Positions 31,653-43,011 of a stretch of 64,000 nt of DNA are shown here, piece by piece. The position numbers were made by a program, and so were the translations under genes. The stretch is from NCBI RefSeq assembly GCF_020526085.1, contig NZ_CP084874.1:3410001-3474000 (forward strand). Direction: 5' to 3'. This DNA is from Klebsiella africana (lineage in GTDB: Bacteria; Pseudomonadota; Gammaproteobacteria; Enterobacterales; Enterobacteriaceae). The notes under the pieces were generated by a model. It saw only the letters and a program-made list of their open reading frames with translations. It did not search any database and was not told the DNA's origin. Positions within the stretch are counted from its first letter, which is position 1. Each line of letters starts with the position of its first letter.

Positions 31653-33419
31653 ATGAATAAAACCCGTCAACAAGAGTTAACCCGCTGGTTAAAACAGCAA
31701 AGTATTATCTCCCGTCGCTGGTTGATGATTTCCCGCCTGCTTGGCGTGGCGAGCGGTCTGCTGATCGTGGCGCAGGCCTGGTTCCTGGCGCGGATCCTGC
31801 ACCGAATGGTGATGGAAAATATTCCGGCAACCGCCCTGCTGCTGCCGCTCACGCTGTTGGTGCTGATCTTTGTGCTGCGTGCCTGGGTGGTCTGGCTGCG
31901 TGAACGGGTCGGCTTTCAGGCCGGACAGCATATCCGCTATGAGATTCGCCGCCAGGTTCTTGACCGCCTCCAGCAGGCAGGCCCGGCGTGGATCCAGGGC
32001 AAACCGGCCGGCAGTTGGGCAACGCTTATTCTTGAGCAAATCGACGACATGCACGATTATTATGCCCGCTACCTGCCCCAGATGACGCTGGCGGCCTGCG
32101 TGCCGCTGCTGATCGTTATCACTATTTTCCCGATTAACTGGGCCGCCGCGCTGATCCTTCTCGGCACTGCGCCGCTGATCCCGCTTTTCATGGCCCTGGT
32201 TGGGATGGGCGCCGCCGATGCCAACCGGCGTAACTTCCAGGCGCTGGCCCGCCTCAGCGGCCACTTCCTCGACCGCCTGCGCGGCATGGAAACCTTGCGT
32301 ATTTTTCATCGCGGACAGGCAGAAACTGATAATATCCGCGACGCCTCGCAGGATTTTCGCCAACGCACCATGGAAGTCCTGCGTCTGGCCTTCCTCTCCT
32401 CCGGAGTTCTGGAGTTTTTCACCTCCCTCTCCATTGCGCTGGTGGCGGTGTATTTTGGCTTTTCTTATCTTGGCGAGCTGAACTTCGGCCACTATGGCGC
32501 GGGCGTCACGCTGATGGCAGGATTCCTGACGCTGATCCTCGCCCCGGAATTTTTCCAGCCGTTACGTGACCTGGGTACCTTCTACCATGCCAAAGCCCAG
32601 GCCGTGGGTGCCGCAGACAGCCTGAAAACGTTTATGGAAACGCCGCTGACCCAGGTGGAGCGCGGCGAGAAAACCTTAAATGATAACGATCTGATTGGCG
32701 TGGAAGCGCGCGATCTGGTGATCAAATCTCCGGAAGGTAAAGTCCTGGCCGGGCCGCTTAATTTTTCACTGCCCGCCGGCGCTCGTGTGGTGCTGGTCGG
32801 CCAGAGCGGATCCGGGAAAAGCTCTTTACTAAATACACTGCTCGGCTTTTTGCCCTATGAGGGTTCGCTGAAGGTTAACGGCGCAGAGCTGCGCGAGCTG
32901 GACGCCGAACGTTGGCGCCGCCTGCTGAGCTGGGTGGGGCAGAATCCCCAGCTACCCGCCGCCACGCTGCGGGAAAATGTATTGCTGGCATGGCCCGAAG
33001 CTAGCGAAGCACAGCTTCGGCTGGCGCTGGACAAGGCCTGGGTCAGCGAATTCATCTCTCTGCTGCCGCAGGGGATCCATACCGCCGTAGGCGATCAGGC
33101 GGGTCGCCTGTCGGTTGGCCAGGCGCAGCGTATCGCTGTCGCCCGTGCACTATTAGTGCCCTGCCGCCTGCTGCTGCTGGATGAACCTGCCGCCAGCCTT
33201 GACGCCCATAGCGAACAGCGAGTCATGCAGGCCCTGACCCACGCTTCCACCCAACAAACCACGCTGCTGGTCACCCACCAACTCGAGGGGCTGGCTGATT
33301 GGGATGCCATCTGGGTGATGCAGGACGGACAGATTATCGAACAAGGCGACTACGCCACGCTGGCTCGTGCAGGTGGTGTCTTCTCGGCGCTGCTGGCCCA
33401 TCGTCAGGAGGAGATTTAA
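31653..33419 (+). CDS. cydD: Heterodimeric ABC exporter CydDC, subunit CydD
   Basis: Half of the CydDC exporter needed to assemble cytochrome bd; reported to move reductants such as cysteine and glutathione, and later work also implicates heme, into the periplasm. 588 residues: six membrane segments up to about residue 320, then an ATPase domain with Walker A GQSGSGKSS and a variant signature LSVGQAQR before Walker B LLLLDEPAASLD. The ATG at 31653 matches E. coli, though the ribosome site is poor; an upstream in-frame ATG would extend 20 residues into the trxB terminator. cydC begins at the next base. Confidence 0.96.
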   Translation: MNKTRQQELTRWLKQQSIISRRWLMISRLLGVASGLLIVAQAWFLARILHRMVMENIPATALLLPLTLLVLIFVLRAWVVWLRERVGFQAGQHIRYEIRRQVLDRLQQAGPAWIQGKPAGSWATLILEQIDDMHDYYARYLPQMTLAACVPLLIVITIFPINWAAALILLGTAPLIPLFMALVGMGAADANRRNFQALARLSGHFLDRLRGMETLRIFHRGQAETDNIRDASQDFRQRTMEVLRLAFLSSGVLEFFTSLSIALVAVYFGFSYLGELNFGHYGAGVTLMAGFLTLILAPEFFQPLRDLGTFYHAKAQAVGAADSLKTFMETPLTQVERGEKTLNDNDLIGVEARDLVIKSPEGKVLAGPLNFSLPAGARVVLVGQSGSGKSSLLNTLLGFLPYEGSLKVNGAELRELDAERWRRLLSWVGQNPQLPAATLRENVLLAWPEASEAQLRLALDKAWVSEFISLLPQGIHTAVGDQAGRLSVGQAQRIAVARALLVPCRLLLLDEPAASLDAHSEQRVMQALTHASTQQTTLLVTHQLEGLADWDAIWVMQDGQIIEQGDYATLARAGGVFSALLAHRQEEI

Positions 33420-35141
33420 ATGCGCGCACTTTTACCCTATCTGGCGCTCTATAAACGCCATAAATGGATGCTACTGCTCGGCGTCGTGCTGGCCATTGTG
33501 ACCCTGCTGGCCAGCATCGGCTTGCTGACGCTCTCCGGCTGGTTCCTCTCCGCCTCAGCGGTGGTGGGCGTCGCGGGGATCTACAGTTTTAACTATATGC
33601 TGCCTGCCGCGGGCGTTCGCGGCGCGGCGATTATCCGTACCGCCGGGCGCTACTTTGAGCGTCTGGTTAGCCACGACGCTACCTTTCGCGTGCTGCAGCA
33701 CCTGCGCGTTTTCACCTTCAGCAAACTGCTCCCTCTCTCTCCGGCGGGGCTGGCGCGCTTTCGCCAGGGTGAACTGCTCAACCGCGTGGTAGCCGACGTC
33801 GATACCCTGGATCATCTCTACCTGCGGGTTATTTCGCCGCTGGTCGGCGCCCTGGTGGTGATTGTGGTGGTGACCTGCGGATTAAGCCTGCTCGACATCA
33901 CCCTCGCGCTGACGCTGGGCGGCATCATGCTGGTGACCCTGCTGGTTATGCCGCCGCTGTTCTATCGCGCCGGTAAACCGGCCGGCGAAAGTATGACCCA
34001 GCTGCGCGGCCAGTATCGGCAACAGCTTACCGCCTGGCTGCAGGGCCAGGCGGAGCTGATGGTGTTTAACGCCAGCGATCGCTATCGCGCGCAAATGGAA
34101 AAGACCGAGCTCAGCTGGCAGGACGCGCAGCGTCGCCAGGCCGAGCTGACCGCGCTTTCGCAGGCTCTGATGCTGTTGATCGGCGGTATCGCCGTGGTGG
34201 CCATGCTCTGGCTGGCCTCAGACGGCGTCGGCGGAAACAGTCAGCCAGGGGCACTGATCGCCCTGTTCGTATTCTGCGCGCTGGCGGCTTTCGAAGCCCT
34301 GGCGCCCGTCACCGGCGCTTTCCAGCATTTAGGCCAGGTGATCGCCTCCGCGCGGCGGATCTCGCAGATCACCGACCAGCAGCCGGAAGTTACCTTTGTC
34401 GAGAGTGAAGCCAGTGCGCCAGAGCAGGTGGCCCTAACGCTTCGGGAGGTCTCCTTCCGCTATCCTCAGCAGCCCACCCCTGCCCTGGAGAATATTTCCC
34501 TGCAGATTGCCGCCGGAGAGCATATCGCCATTCTTGGCCGGACCGGTTGCGGAAAGTCGACGCTGTTGCAGTTGCTTACCCGCGCCTGGGACCCGGCGCA
34601 GGGAGAGATCTTACTCAACGACCAGCCGCTGTCTGGACTCAGCGAAACCACCCTGCGTCAGTCAATGAGCGTAGTCCCGCAGCGCGTGCACCTGTTTAGC
34701 GCCACCCTGCGCGATAACCTGCTGCTGGCGGCACCTGGCGCTGATGACGCGACGCTCTGCGCGACGCTCGAGAAAGTGGGGCTGGAAAAGCTGCTGGAAG
34801 ATAGCGGACTGAACAGCTGGTTGGGCGAAGGCGGACGCCAGCTCTCCGGCGGCGAACTGCGCCGGCTGGCCATTGCCCGCGCGCTGCTCCACGATGCGCC
34901 GCTGATGCTGCTCGATGAACCGACAGAAGGTCTGGATGCGGCCACCGAAAGCCAGATCCTGCATCTGCTGGCGGATGTCATGCGCGACAAAACCGTGCTG
35001 ATGGTCACCCATCGCCTGCGGGGCCTGGCGCGTTTTAATCAGATAATAGTCATGGACAACGGCCAGATTATTGAGCAAGGTAGTCACGCGGAGCTGCTCG
35101 CTAAACAGGGCCGGTACTTCCAGTTTAAACAGCGTCTGTAG
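33420..35141 (+). CDS. cydC: Heterodimeric ABC exporter CydDC, subunit CydC
   Basis: Partner of CydD. 573 residues with a membrane domain to about residue 320 and an ATPase domain with Walker A GRTGCGKST, canonical signature LSGGELRR and Walker B LMLLDEPTEGLD. Its ATG follows the cydD stop with no gap; AGGAGGAG lies in the end of cydD. Confidence 0.97.
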   Translation: MRALLPYLALYKRHKWMLLLGVVLAIVTLLASIGLLTLSGWFLSASAVVGVAGIYSFNYMLPAAGVRGAAIIRTAGRYFERLVSHDATFRVLQHLRVFTFSKLLPLSPAGLARFRQGELLNRVVADVDTLDHLYLRVISPLVGALVVIVVVTCGLSLLDITLALTLGGIMLVTLLVMPPLFYRAGKPAGESMTQLRGQYRQQLTAWLQGQAELMVFNASDRYRAQMEKTELSWQDAQRRQAELTALSQALMLLIGGIAVVAMLWLASDGVGGNSQPGALIALFVFCALAAFEALAPVTGAFQHLGQVIASARRISQITDQQPEVTFVESEASAPEQVALTLREVSFRYPQQPTPALENISLQIAAGEHIAILGRTGCGKSTLLQLLTRAWDPAQGEILLNDQPLSGLSETTLRQSMSVVPQRVHLFSATLRDNLLLAAPGADDATLCATLEKVGLEKLLEDSGLNSWLGEGGRQLSGGELRRLAIARALLHDAPLMLLDEPTEGLDAATESQILHLLADVMRDKTVLMVTHRLRGLARFNQIIVMDNGQIIEQGSHAELLAKQGRYFQFKQRL

Positions 35142-35180
35142 GCTATTATCTAATTTTTGCTGATGCGTATTGAGGTTAAA

Positions 35181-35885
35181 ATGCGTCTGGTTCAGCTCTC
35201 CCGGCACTCTATCGCCTTCCCCTCTCCGGAAGGCGCCCTGCGAGAACCTAACGGCCTGCTGGCGCTCGGCGGCGATCTGAGCCCCGCGCGGCTGCTGATG
35301 GCCTATCAGCGTGGTATTTTCCCCTGGTTTTCCCCTGGCGACCCGATCCTCTGGTGGTCGCCTGACCCCCGGGCGGTACTCTGGCCGGAGCGGTTCCATC
35401 TCAGCCGCAGCATGAAACGCTTTCATCAGCGTTCGCCCTACCGGGTCACGCTCAATCACGCCTTTGGCGAGGTGATTGAGGGCTGCGCCAGCGATCGTGA
35501 CGAAGGTACCTGGATAACCAGCAGTATCGTTCGCGCCTATCACCAGCTGCATGAGCTGGGCCATGCCCACTCCATTGAAGTCTGGCAGGAGAATACGCTG
35601 GTGGGGGGAATGTACGGCGTGGCGCAGGGGGCGCTGTTTTGCGGCGAATCGATGTTTAGCCGGGCGGAAAATGCCTCTAAAACTGCGCTGCTGGTATTCT
35701 GCCAGGACTTTGTGCAGAGCGGCGGTAAATTAATAGACTGTCAGGTGCTGAACAACCATACCGCTTCATTAGGCGCAGTGGATATTCCTCGCCGTGATTA
35801 TCTGGACTATCTGTCGGTATTACGTGGTTACCGCCTGCCCGAGCGATTTTGGGTGCCGCGGGTGCTATTTCCCGGCGTGCAATAA
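35181..35885 (+). CDS. aat: Leucyl/phenylalanyl-tRNA-protein transferase
   Basis: Adds Leu or Phe from tRNA to proteins with N-terminal Arg or Lys, making them substrates for ClpS-ClpAP. 234 residues beginning [17 protein letters not shown], with the family sequences [23 protein letters not shown] and [20 protein letters not shown]. The ATG at 35181 with GAGG upstream matches E. coli; an earlier ATG 24 bp upstream is less likely. It is 39 bp after cydC in the same direction; clpA and clpS lie 0.7-4 kb away. Confidence 0.96.
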   Translation: MRLVQLSRHSIAFPSPEGALREPNGLLALGGDLSPARLLMAYQRGIFPWFSPGDPILWWSPDPRAVLWPERFHLSRSMKRFHQRSPYRVTLNHAFGEVIEGCASDRDEGTWITSSIVRAYHQLHELGHAHSIEVWQENTLVGGMYGVAQGALFCGESMFSRAENASKTALLVFCQDFVQSGGKLIDCQVLNNHTASLGAVDIPRRDYLDYLSVLRGYRLPERFWVPRVLFPGVQ

Positions 35886-36454
<569 letters not shown>

Positions 36455-36484
36455 TTGTTTTCGCCCCTAAGGCGTCAGATGCTG

Positions 36485-36509
36485 AAGGCCGGGATATTCC
36501 CGGTCTTTT
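36485..36509 (+). terminator. Terminator of infA
   Basis: Stem AAGGCCGGG/CCCGGTCTT with one G-U pair, 5-base loop, then TTTTC, 30 bp after the infA stop. Confidence 0.8.
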
Positions 36510-36525
36510 CATTTCTGCCGTCAGC

Positions 36526-36556
36526 AAAAAAAAACCGGCCTCAGGCCGGTTTTTTG
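36526..36556 (-). terminator. Terminator of clpA (bidirectional)
   Basis: Ten-bp perfect stem AAAACCGGCC/GGCCGGTTTT with a 3-base loop, with nine A before it and six T after it. It ends clpA on the minus strand 15 bp past its stop and backs up the infA terminator. Confidence 0.92.
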
Positions 36557-36570
36557 TGTTGAAGCGATCC

Positions 36571-38850
36571 TTAGTGAGCGGCTTCCGGTTTATGCTTAGG
36601 CGCGCTCTGGAAGTCGTAGGTCAGCGTGTTTTTCGCGCTGTCCAGGGCGACCGTCACCTGACCACCATCGACCAAAGAGCCAAACAGCAGCTCGTTCGCC
36701 AGCGGTTTTTTCAGGTTGTCCTGAATGACGCGCCCCATTGGCCTTGCCCCCATCGCCCGATCGTAGCCTTTCGCCGCCAGCCAGTCCCGCGCTTCCTGAC
36801 TGACTTCCAGGGAGACGCCTTTCTGGTCCAGCTGGACCTGCAGCTCGACGATAAACTTGTCGACAACCTGATGGATCACCGTGGTAGACAAATGATCGAA
36901 CCAGATAATGTTGTCGAGGCGGTTACGGAACTCCGGCGTAAAGATCTTTTTGATCTCATCCATAGCATCCGGACTGTTATCCTGCTGAATAAGGCCAATC
37001 GATTTACGCTCAGTTTCCCGCACCCCGGCGTTGGTGGTCATCACCAGCACCACGTTGCGGAAGTCCGCTTTACGCCCGTTGTTATCGGTCAGCGTCCCGT
37101 TATCCATCACCTGCAGCAGCAGGTTGAACACATCCGGATGCGCTTTTTCGATCTCATCAAGCAGCAGCACCGCGTGCGGATGTTTAATCACCGCATCGGT
37201 CAGCAGCCCGCCCTGATCGAAGCCAACATAGCCCGGAGGCGCCCCGATTAAACGGCTGACGGTATGACGTTCCATATATTCGGACATGTCAAAACGCAGC
37301 AGCTCAATACCCAGCGCCTTCGCCAGCTGCACGGTGACTTCGGTTTTCCCGACCCCGGTAGGCCCGGCGAACAGGAATGACCCAACCGGCTTGTGCTCGT
37401 GGCCCAGGCCGGCGCGCGCCATTTTGATGGCTTCGGTCAGCGCCTCAATGGCTTTATCCTGACCGAAGACCAGCATTTTCAGACGGTCGCCCAGGTTTTT
37501 CAGCGTGTCGCGATCGCTGCGGGAGACGCTCTTCTCAGGGATCCGCGCAATGCGCGCCACCACTGATTCGATATCCGCCACGTTAACCGTTTTCTTACGC
37601 TTGCTGACCGGCATTAAGCGCGCCCGCGCGCCCGCTTCGTCAATGACATCAATTGCCTTATCCGGCAGATGACGATCGTTAATGTATTTCACCGCCAGCT
37701 CAACCGCCGCACGCACCGCCTTAGCGGTATAACGCACGTCATGGTGCGCTTCGTACTTCGGCTTCAGGCCGTTGATAATCTGCACCGTCTCTTCCACCGA
37801 CGGTTCGGTAATATCGATCTTCTGGAAACGACGCGCCAGCGCACGATCTTTCTCAAAGATGTTGCTGAACTCCTGGTAAGTGGTGGAGCCGATCACCCGG
37901 ATCTTGCCGCTGGAAAGCAGCGGTTTGATCAGGTTAGCCGCATCGACCTGGCCGCCAGACGCCGCCCCCGCACCGATGATGGTGTGGATTTCATCAATGA
38001 ACAGGATGCTGTTGGTATCCTGCTCCAGCTGTTTGAGCAACGCCTTGAAGCGTTTTTCAAAATCGCCACGATATTTGGTGCCTGCCAGCAGTGAGCCAAT
38101 GTCAAGCGAGTAGATGGTGCAGTCGGCCATTACTTCCGGCACATCGCCCTGCACAATACGCCAGGCAAGGCCTTCGGCGATCGCGGTTTTACCGACGCCG
38201 GATTCGCCCACCAGCAGCGGGTTATTTTTACGCCGACGGCACAAAACCTGAATGGCGCGCTCCAGCTCTTTTTCACGGCCGATCAGGGGATCAATGCCGC
38301 CAACGCGAGCAAGCTGATTGAGGTTGGTGGTGAAGTTTTCCATACGTTCCTCCCCGCCGGCTTGCTCTTCATTGCCAGGCTGGCTTCCGCTATTGTCGGA
38401 AGACTGGCTCGGCTCGTCTTTGCGTGTACCATGAGAAATGAAGTTCACCACATCAAGTCGGCTCACTTCATGTTTACGCAGCAGGTAGGCGGCCTGCGAC
38501 TCCTGCTCGCTGAAAATCGCCACCAGCACGTTAGCGCCGGTGACTTCGCTGCGGCCAGACGATTGCACGTGGAAGACAGCGCGCTGCAGCACACGCTGGA
38601 AGCTCAGCGTCGGCTGGGTGTCGCGCTCTTCTTCCGTTGCCGGCAGGACGGGTGTGGTTTGTTCGATGAAGGCTTCAAGTTCCTGACGCAATGCTACCAG
38701 GTCCACTGAACACGCTTCCAGGGCCTCACGGGCCGAGGGGTTGCTTAGCAGAGCCAGCAGCAAGTGCTCGACAGTCATAAACTCATGACGGTGCTCGCGC
38801 GCTCTGGCGAAAGCCATATTTAAACTGAGTTCCAGTTCTTGATTGAGCAT
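36571..38850 (-). CDS. clpA: ATP-dependent Clp protease ATP-binding subunit ClpA
   Basis: Hsp100 unfoldase that feeds substrates to ClpP. 759 residues: Clp N-domain (1-140) starting [14 protein letters not shown], a linker with [15 protein letters not shown]1 with Walker A GESGVGKT near residue 215 and AAA2 with GPTGVGKT near residue 496; the ClpP-docking IGL-type loop is in [11 protein letters not shown] near residue 615. The ATG at 38850 is used; an upstream GTG or ATG would add five residues. It follows clpS by 30 bp on the same strand. Confidence 0.97.
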   Translation of the reverse strand: MLNQELELSLNMAFARAREHRHEFMTVEHLLLALLSNPSAREALEACSVDLVALRQELEAFIEQTTPVLPATEEERDTQPTLSFQRVLQRAVFHVQSSGRSEVTGANVLVAIFSEQESQAAYLLRKHEVSRLDVVNFISHGTRKDEPSQSSDNSGSQPGNEEQAGGEERMENFTTNLNQLARVGGIDPLIGREKELERAIQVLCRRRKNNPLLVGESGVGKTAIAEGLAWRIVQGDVPEVMADCTIYSLDIGSLLAGTKYRGDFEKRFKALLKQLEQDTNSILFIDEIHTIIGAGAASGGQVDAANLIKPLLSSGKIRVIGSTTYQEFSNIFEKDRALARRFQKIDITEPSVEETVQIINGLKPKYEAHHDVRYTAKAVRAAVELAVKYINDRHLPDKAIDVIDEAGARARLMPVSKRKKTVNVADIESVVARIARIPEKSVSRSDRDTLKNLGDRLKMLVFGQDKAIEALTEAIKMARAGLGHEHKPVGSFLFAGPTGVGKTEVTVQLAKALGIELLRFDMSEYMERHTVSRLIGAPPGYVGFDQGGLLTDAVIKHPHAVLLLDEIEKAHPDVFNLLLQVMDNGTLTDNNGRKADFRNVVLVMTTNAGVRETERKSIGLIQQDNSPDAMDEIKKIFTPEFRNRLDNIIWFDHLSTTVIHQVVDKFIVELQVQLDQKGVSLEVSQEARDWLAAKGYDRAMGARPMGRVIQDNLKKPLANELLFGSLVDGGQVTVALDSAKNTLTYDFQSAPKHKPEAAH

Positions 38851-38880
38851 AGGCACCTCCCCCAATTTTCATGCCTGTAT

Positions 38881-39198
38881 TCAGGCTTTTTCCAGCGTAC
38901 ACAGCAATGGATGCTCGTTCTCCCTCGCGTACTGATTCACCATAGCGACTTTGGTCTCCGCCACTTCCGCGGTAAATACGCCACAAATCGCCTTACCTTC
39001 ATAGTGAACCGTGAGCATCAGTTGCGTTGCACGTTCAACATCATAAGAAAAGAATTTTTGTAACACGTCAATAACAAACTCCATTGGAGTGTAGTCATCA
39101 TTGACCAATATCACTTTATACATAGATGGCGGTTTAATCGCATCACGAACTTCGTCGTCAACCAGTTGCTCGAAGTCCAGCCAATCTCTCTTACTCAT
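38881..39198 (-). CDS. clpS: ClpA adaptor protein ClpS
   Basis: N-recognin that binds N-terminal Leu, Phe, Tyr or Trp and hands the protein to ClpA. 105 residues with a flexible N-terminus, the binding-pocket sequence [20 protein letters not shown] (Asn and two Asp, near residue 30) and the conserved [19 protein letters not shown]. Expressed divergently from cspD and ahead of clpA. Confidence 0.97.
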   Translation of the reverse strand: MSKRDWLDFEQLVDDEVRDAIKPPSMYKVILVNDDYTPMEFVIDVLQKFFSYDVERATQLMLTVHYEGKAICGVFTAEVAETKVAMVNQYARENEHPLLCTLEKA

Positions 39199-39523
39199 CG
39201 TCAGTGTTCATCATCGGTTGCTGTTGCCAACAGGCGGAGGCCTGTCGATGACCAGAGGTTATGCTCATCACAAATCTACAATAGATCATAGATAACTATC
39301 ATCTATCGCTTCTATCCGCGACGGCTGTCACATTCCCCGGCAATAGCGTTAACTGCTTCAAATTTTGACGCATTTTTCGCCGTTCCCCCTCCTCAATCGC
39401 TTGACGCGTTTTCGTATTTCTCTAAATTGTAGTAGCGAGAGTTGGCGAGCAATTGAACAACTCGTCACTCCACCACCGGTTCATTCCATCTTACTAATAA
39501 AGATTTACGAAGGATGTCGAAGT
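39199..39523. other. clpS-cspD divergent region with near-perfect palindrome
   Basis: 325 bp without a gene. ATAGATCATAG (39281-39291) and CTATCATCTAT (39296-39306) form an inverted repeat with one mismatch and a 4-base centre. It is 75 bp from the clpS start and 218 bp from cspD, with no U-tract, and looks like a regulator site; no named regulator fits. Confidence 0.5.
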
Positions 39524-39745
39524 ATGGAAATGGGTACTGTTAAGTGGTTCAACAATGCCAAAGGGTTCGGTTTTATCTGCCCTGAGGGCGGCGGCGAAGA
39601 CATTTTCGCCCATTACTCCACCATCCAGATGGATGGTTACAGAACGCTAAAAGCCGGACAAGCCGTTCGGTTTGATGTTCACCAGGGGCCAAAAGGCAAC
39701 CACGCCAGCGTGATCGTCCCTGTGGAAGCGGAAACGGCTGCATAA
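39524..39745 (+). CDS. cspD: Cold-shock-like protein CspD
   Basis: Stationary-phase, non-cold-induced member of the Csp family that binds single-stranded DNA and inhibits replication in E. coli. 73 residues, starting MEMGTVKWFNNAKGFGFI with the RNP1 motif KGFGFI and RNP2-like DIFAHYS. The ATG at 39524 follows AAGGA with a usual spacing; a longer frame starting 39365 has no support. Confidence 0.96.
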   Translation: MEMGTVKWFNNAKGFGFICPEGGGEDIFAHYSTIQMDGYRTLKAGQAVRFDVHQGPKGNHASVIVPVEAETAA

Positions 39746-39777
39746 CTCTTTTGCTTCATTGTGTACATCCTGCTAAT

Positions 39778-39807
39778 AAAATGCCAGTCCTTCTGACTGG
39801 CATTTTT
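39778..39807 (+). terminator. Terminator of cspD (probably also macB)
   Basis: Stem AAAATGCCAGTC/GACTGGCATTTT-type, loop CTTCT, T-run of five, 33 bp after the cspD stop and directly before the macB stop on the other strand. A-run upstream lets it act both ways. Confidence 0.9.
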
Positions 39808-39811
39808 ATTT

Positions 39812-41752
39812 CTATTCCCGCGCCAGGGCATCCACCGGATCGAGCCGCGCCGCGTTGCGTGCGGGCAACCAACCAAACAGCACGCCGGTCAGCGTCGAAC
39901 AGATAAACGCCGTCACCAGCGCCAGCGGAGAAAAACCGATCTCCCAGCCGGGCAGGACCAACTGCAGAATAAACGCGATCATCAGCGACAACGTCACCCC
40001 CAGCGCGCCACCGACCAGACAAACCAGCACCGCTTCGATGAGAAACTGCTGTAGCACATCGCTGGCCCGAGCCCCTACCGCCATGCGGATGCCGATCTCC
40101 CGCGTTCGCTCTGTCACCGACACCAGCATAATATTCATTACACCAATACCGCCAACCACCAGAGCAATCACCGCCACCAATGTCAGGAACAGCTGTAAGG
40201 TATGTGTGGTCCTTTCTGCGGTTTTCAAGATGCTATCCATATTCCATGTGAATACATCTTTTTTACCATGCCGCAGCTCCAGCAGACGTAGCAGCTGCTT
40301 CTCTGCGGTTTCGCTGTCATAGCCTTCATTAACGCGCACCGTAATGGAGTTCAGCCACGACTGGCCCATCACTCTTCCCGCCATCGTGGTGTATGGCAAC
40401 CAGACGCGGAGAATTTTACTGCTGCCGAACATTGACTGTTTTTCATCTGCGACGCCAATCACCGTGGCGGGCATATTGCCGACCAGGATCACCTCTCCCA
40501 CCACTTTCGCTTTATTGGGAAACAGCTGTCGGCGGGTATTGCTGTCGAGCACCACCACCTGCGCCCGACTGTTGAGCTGCAGTTCATTAAAGGTATTACC
40601 TTCGCTGAAGGTCATGCCGTAAACATTAAAGTACTGCGGGCCGACCCCTTCCGCGCTGGCGGCAACGTCAATATTGTTGGCGCGCAGGCGCAGGCTTTTT
40701 GAAACTGCCGGCGTGGCGGAACGCACCCAGGGCTGCTTCTGGATCGCCAGCAAATCGTCATACTTCAGCGCCTGCTGGTAGCGCGGGTCGTCGTCGCCAA
40801 AATCCTTTCCGGGGTAGACATCGATGGTATTGGTGCCTATCGCGCGAATATCCGCCAGCACCATCTGCTTAGCCGCATCGCCGACCACCACGATCGATAC
40901 CACCGAGGCAATACCAATAATAATGCCGAGCATGGTCAGCAGGGTACGCATCTTATTCGCCGCCATCGCTCGCCAGGCCATCACCAACGCTTCGCGAAAG
41001 CCGCTGGTAAACTGACGCCACGCCGAAGGCTCTGCCTGCGGACGGGCGCGCAGTCCGCCGCCCTGGCGGCTGGCGGGCGGGTTGCGGACAATCTCGCCGT
41101 CGCGGATCTCGACGATCCGCTCCGCCTGAGCGGCGACCTGCGGATCGTGGGTCACAATGATGACCGTGTGCCCTTGCGCTTTCAGCTGGTGCAGGATCGC
41201 CATCACTTCTTCGCCGGAATGGCTGTCCAGCGCGCCGGTCGGTTCATCAGCGAGGATCACCTCCCCGCCATTCATCAGGGCGCGGGCGATACTGACCCGC
41301 TGCTGCTGGCCGCCGGACAGCTGCGACGGCTGATAGTCGGCGCGGTCGCCCAGTCCCAGCCGCCCCAGTAGCTCATGAGCGCGCTCCATCCGCGCGCGCC
41401 GTTCACTGCCGGCATACACCGCCGGCACTTCGACGTTCTGCGCGGCGGTAAGGTGCGACAGCAGGTGGTAGCGTTGAAAAATAAAGCCAAAGTGTTCCCG
41501 CCGCAGACGGGCCAGCGCATCGCCATCCAGTTGCGCGATATCGGTTCCCGCCACCCGGTAGATGCCGCTGGTGGGTTTGTCGAGGCAGCCAAGGATATTC
41601 ATCAGCGTCGATTTTCCCGAGCCGGAGGCGCCCACGATCGCCACCATCTCCCCCGCATGGATGCTGAGGGTGATCCCCTTCAGGACCTCAACGCTGCCGT
41701 CGCCGGAAGGATAGCTGCGACGTATATCACGCAGCTCGAGCAACGCCGTCAT
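39812..41752 (-). CDS. macB: Macrolide export ATP-binding/permease MacB
   Basis: ABC transporter that works with MacA and TolC to export macrolides, enterotoxin and possibly protoporphyrin. 646 residues: N-terminal ATPase with Walker [10 protein letters not shown] near residue 42, LSGGQQQR and DEPTGALDS; membrane segment near residue 275; a large periplasmic domain; and three C-terminal segments with the FtsX-like fold ([14 protein letters not shown]). The start codon overlaps the macA stop by 4 bp (ATGA). Confidence 0.97.
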   Translation of the reverse strand: MTALLELRDIRRSYPSGDGSVEVLKGITLSIHAGEMVAIVGASGSGKSTLMNILGCLDKPTSGIYRVAGTDIAQLDGDALARLRREHFGFIFQRYHLLSHLTAAQNVEVPAVYAGSERRARMERAHELLGRLGLGDRADYQPSQLSGGQQQRVSIARALMNGGEVILADEPTGALDSHSGEEVMAILHQLKAQGHTVIIVTHDPQVAAQAERIVEIRDGEIVRNPPASRQGGGLRARPQAEPSAWRQFTSGFREALVMAWRAMAANKMRTLLTMLGIIIGIASVVSIVVVGDAAKQMVLADIRAIGTNTIDVYPGKDFGDDDPRYQQALKYDDLLAIQKQPWVRSATPAVSKSLRLRANNIDVAASAEGVGPQYFNVYGMTFSEGNTFNELQLNSRAQVVVLDSNTRRQLFPNKAKVVGEVILVGNMPATVIGVADEKQSMFGSSKILRVWLPYTTMAGRVMGQSWLNSITVRVNEGYDSETAEKQLLRLLELRHGKKDVFTWNMDSILKTAERTTHTLQLFLTLVAVIALVVGGIGVMNIMLVSVTERTREIGIRMAVGARASDVLQQFLIEAVLVCLVGGALGVTLSLMIAFILQLVLPGWEIGFSPLALVTAFICSTLTGVLFGWLPARNAARLDPVDALARE

Positions 41753-42864
41753 TTTGCCGCCCCGCTCGCGCTCTCGCCGATGATCACCTCATCCCCCTCT
41801 TCCAGGCCCTGCACCACCGCGACGTCGGTATCATTGCGGGCGCCAATGATAACCTCACGCTCTTTTACCTCGCCGGTGCGCAACAGCCGGACGTGATAGC
41901 GGTTATCCCCAACCGCATCGCCCAGGGCGCTCAGCGGAATAGTGATCACGTTTTTCACCTCGGCCAGCTGAATATGTACCTGCGCGGTCATGTCGAGGCG
42001 CAGGATGCCCTGCGGGTTCGGTACCTCGAAGCGGGCATAATAGAAGATGGCATCATTCACTTTTTCCGGCGTCGGCAGAATGTCTTTCAACTTACCTTCA
42101 TAACGAGTTAGCGGGTCGCCCAGTACAGTAAACCACGCTTTTTGTCCCGGCCTGAGGTGGATGACATCCGCTTCAGATACCTGCGCCTTAACCAGCATGG
42201 TGCTGAGATCCGCCAGCGTCAAAATGTTCGGCGCCTGCTGCGCCGCGATCACCGTCTGTCCCTGCAGGGTGGTAATTTGCGTCACTTCACCCGCCATCGG
42301 CGCCAGGATCCGCGTGTAGTCGAGGTTGGTCTTCGCCGTATCGAGGGTTGCCTGGTTACGCTTAATTTGCGCCTCAATCGTACCGATTTGCGCCTGTTTC
42401 ACCGCCAGGTCGGTCGCCGCGGTATCAAGGTCCTGTCGCGACACCAGCTGGCGCTGCGCCAGCTGTTGCTGACGGGCCAAAGTCACCTGCGCCAGTTTAC
42501 TCTCTGCGCGTGCCTGGTTGAGCTGGGCCCGCAGTTCCATTAGCGTGGCTTCAACCTCTTTAATCTGGTTTTGCGCCTGCTCAGGATCGATTACCCCGAG
42601 CAACTGGTCCTTTTTGACCTTATCGCCAATATTGACGTGTAGCGTTTTCAGCTGTCCGCTGACCTGGGCCCCCACGTCAACTTTGCGCAGGGCATCCAGC
42701 TTGCCGGTGGCCAGCACGCTCTGCTGGAGGTCGCCTTTACGCACCACCAGCGTCTGATAGTGCGGCAGTGGCGCGTTGAGAATGCGCCATCCCCAAACGG
42801 CCAACGCCAGTACAACGATTGCCAGCAGCCACCAGACGGTCCTGCGTTTTCCCTTCACTTTCAT
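41749..42864 (-). CDS. macA: Macrolide efflux periplasmic adaptor MacA
   Basis: Membrane-fusion protein linking MacB to TolC and stimulating its ATPase. 371 residues: basic N-terminus and single membrane anchor (about residues 9-27), lipoyl half [20 protein letters not shown], a coiled coil at about 95-175, second lipoyl half, then barrel and membrane-proximal domains. The ATG at 42864 matches E. coli; a longer frame would prefix 25 non-conserved residues. Confidence 0.96.
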   Translation of the reverse strand: MKVKGKRRTVWWLLAIVVLALAVWGWRILNAPLPHYQTLVVRKGDLQQSVLATGKLDALRKVDVGAQVSGQLKTLHVNIGDKVKKDQLLGVIDPEQAQNQIKEVEATLMELRAQLNQARAESKLAQVTLARQQQLAQRQLVSRQDLDTAATDLAVKQAQIGTIEAQIKRNQATLDTAKTNLDYTRILAPMAGEVTQITTLQGQTVIAAQQAPNILTLADLSTMLVKAQVSEADVIHLRPGQKAWFTVLGDPLTRYEGKLKDILPTPEKVNDAIFYYARFEVPNPQGILRLDMTAQVHIQLAEVKNVITIPLSALGDAVGDNRYHVRLLRTGEVKEREVIIGARNDTDVAVVQGLEEGDEVIIGESASGAAK

Positions 42865-43011
42865 AATCCGATTCCTGCTGTTTCTCCTGCCGCTCCAGGC
42901 GGTGATTCTATCGAACCCCGCAGGCAACAGAACACCCATTTTTAGCGTTGCTTACGTTTTGTTGAGCTGCCGGAGAGCATCATGCCGCCGGAATAGCCGA
43001 CGGCGATGAGA

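Noticed and set aside
39365..39523. N-terminal extension of cspD by 53 residues
   Set aside because: No similarity to Csp proteins, poor start context, and the ATG at 39524 has a good ribosome site.
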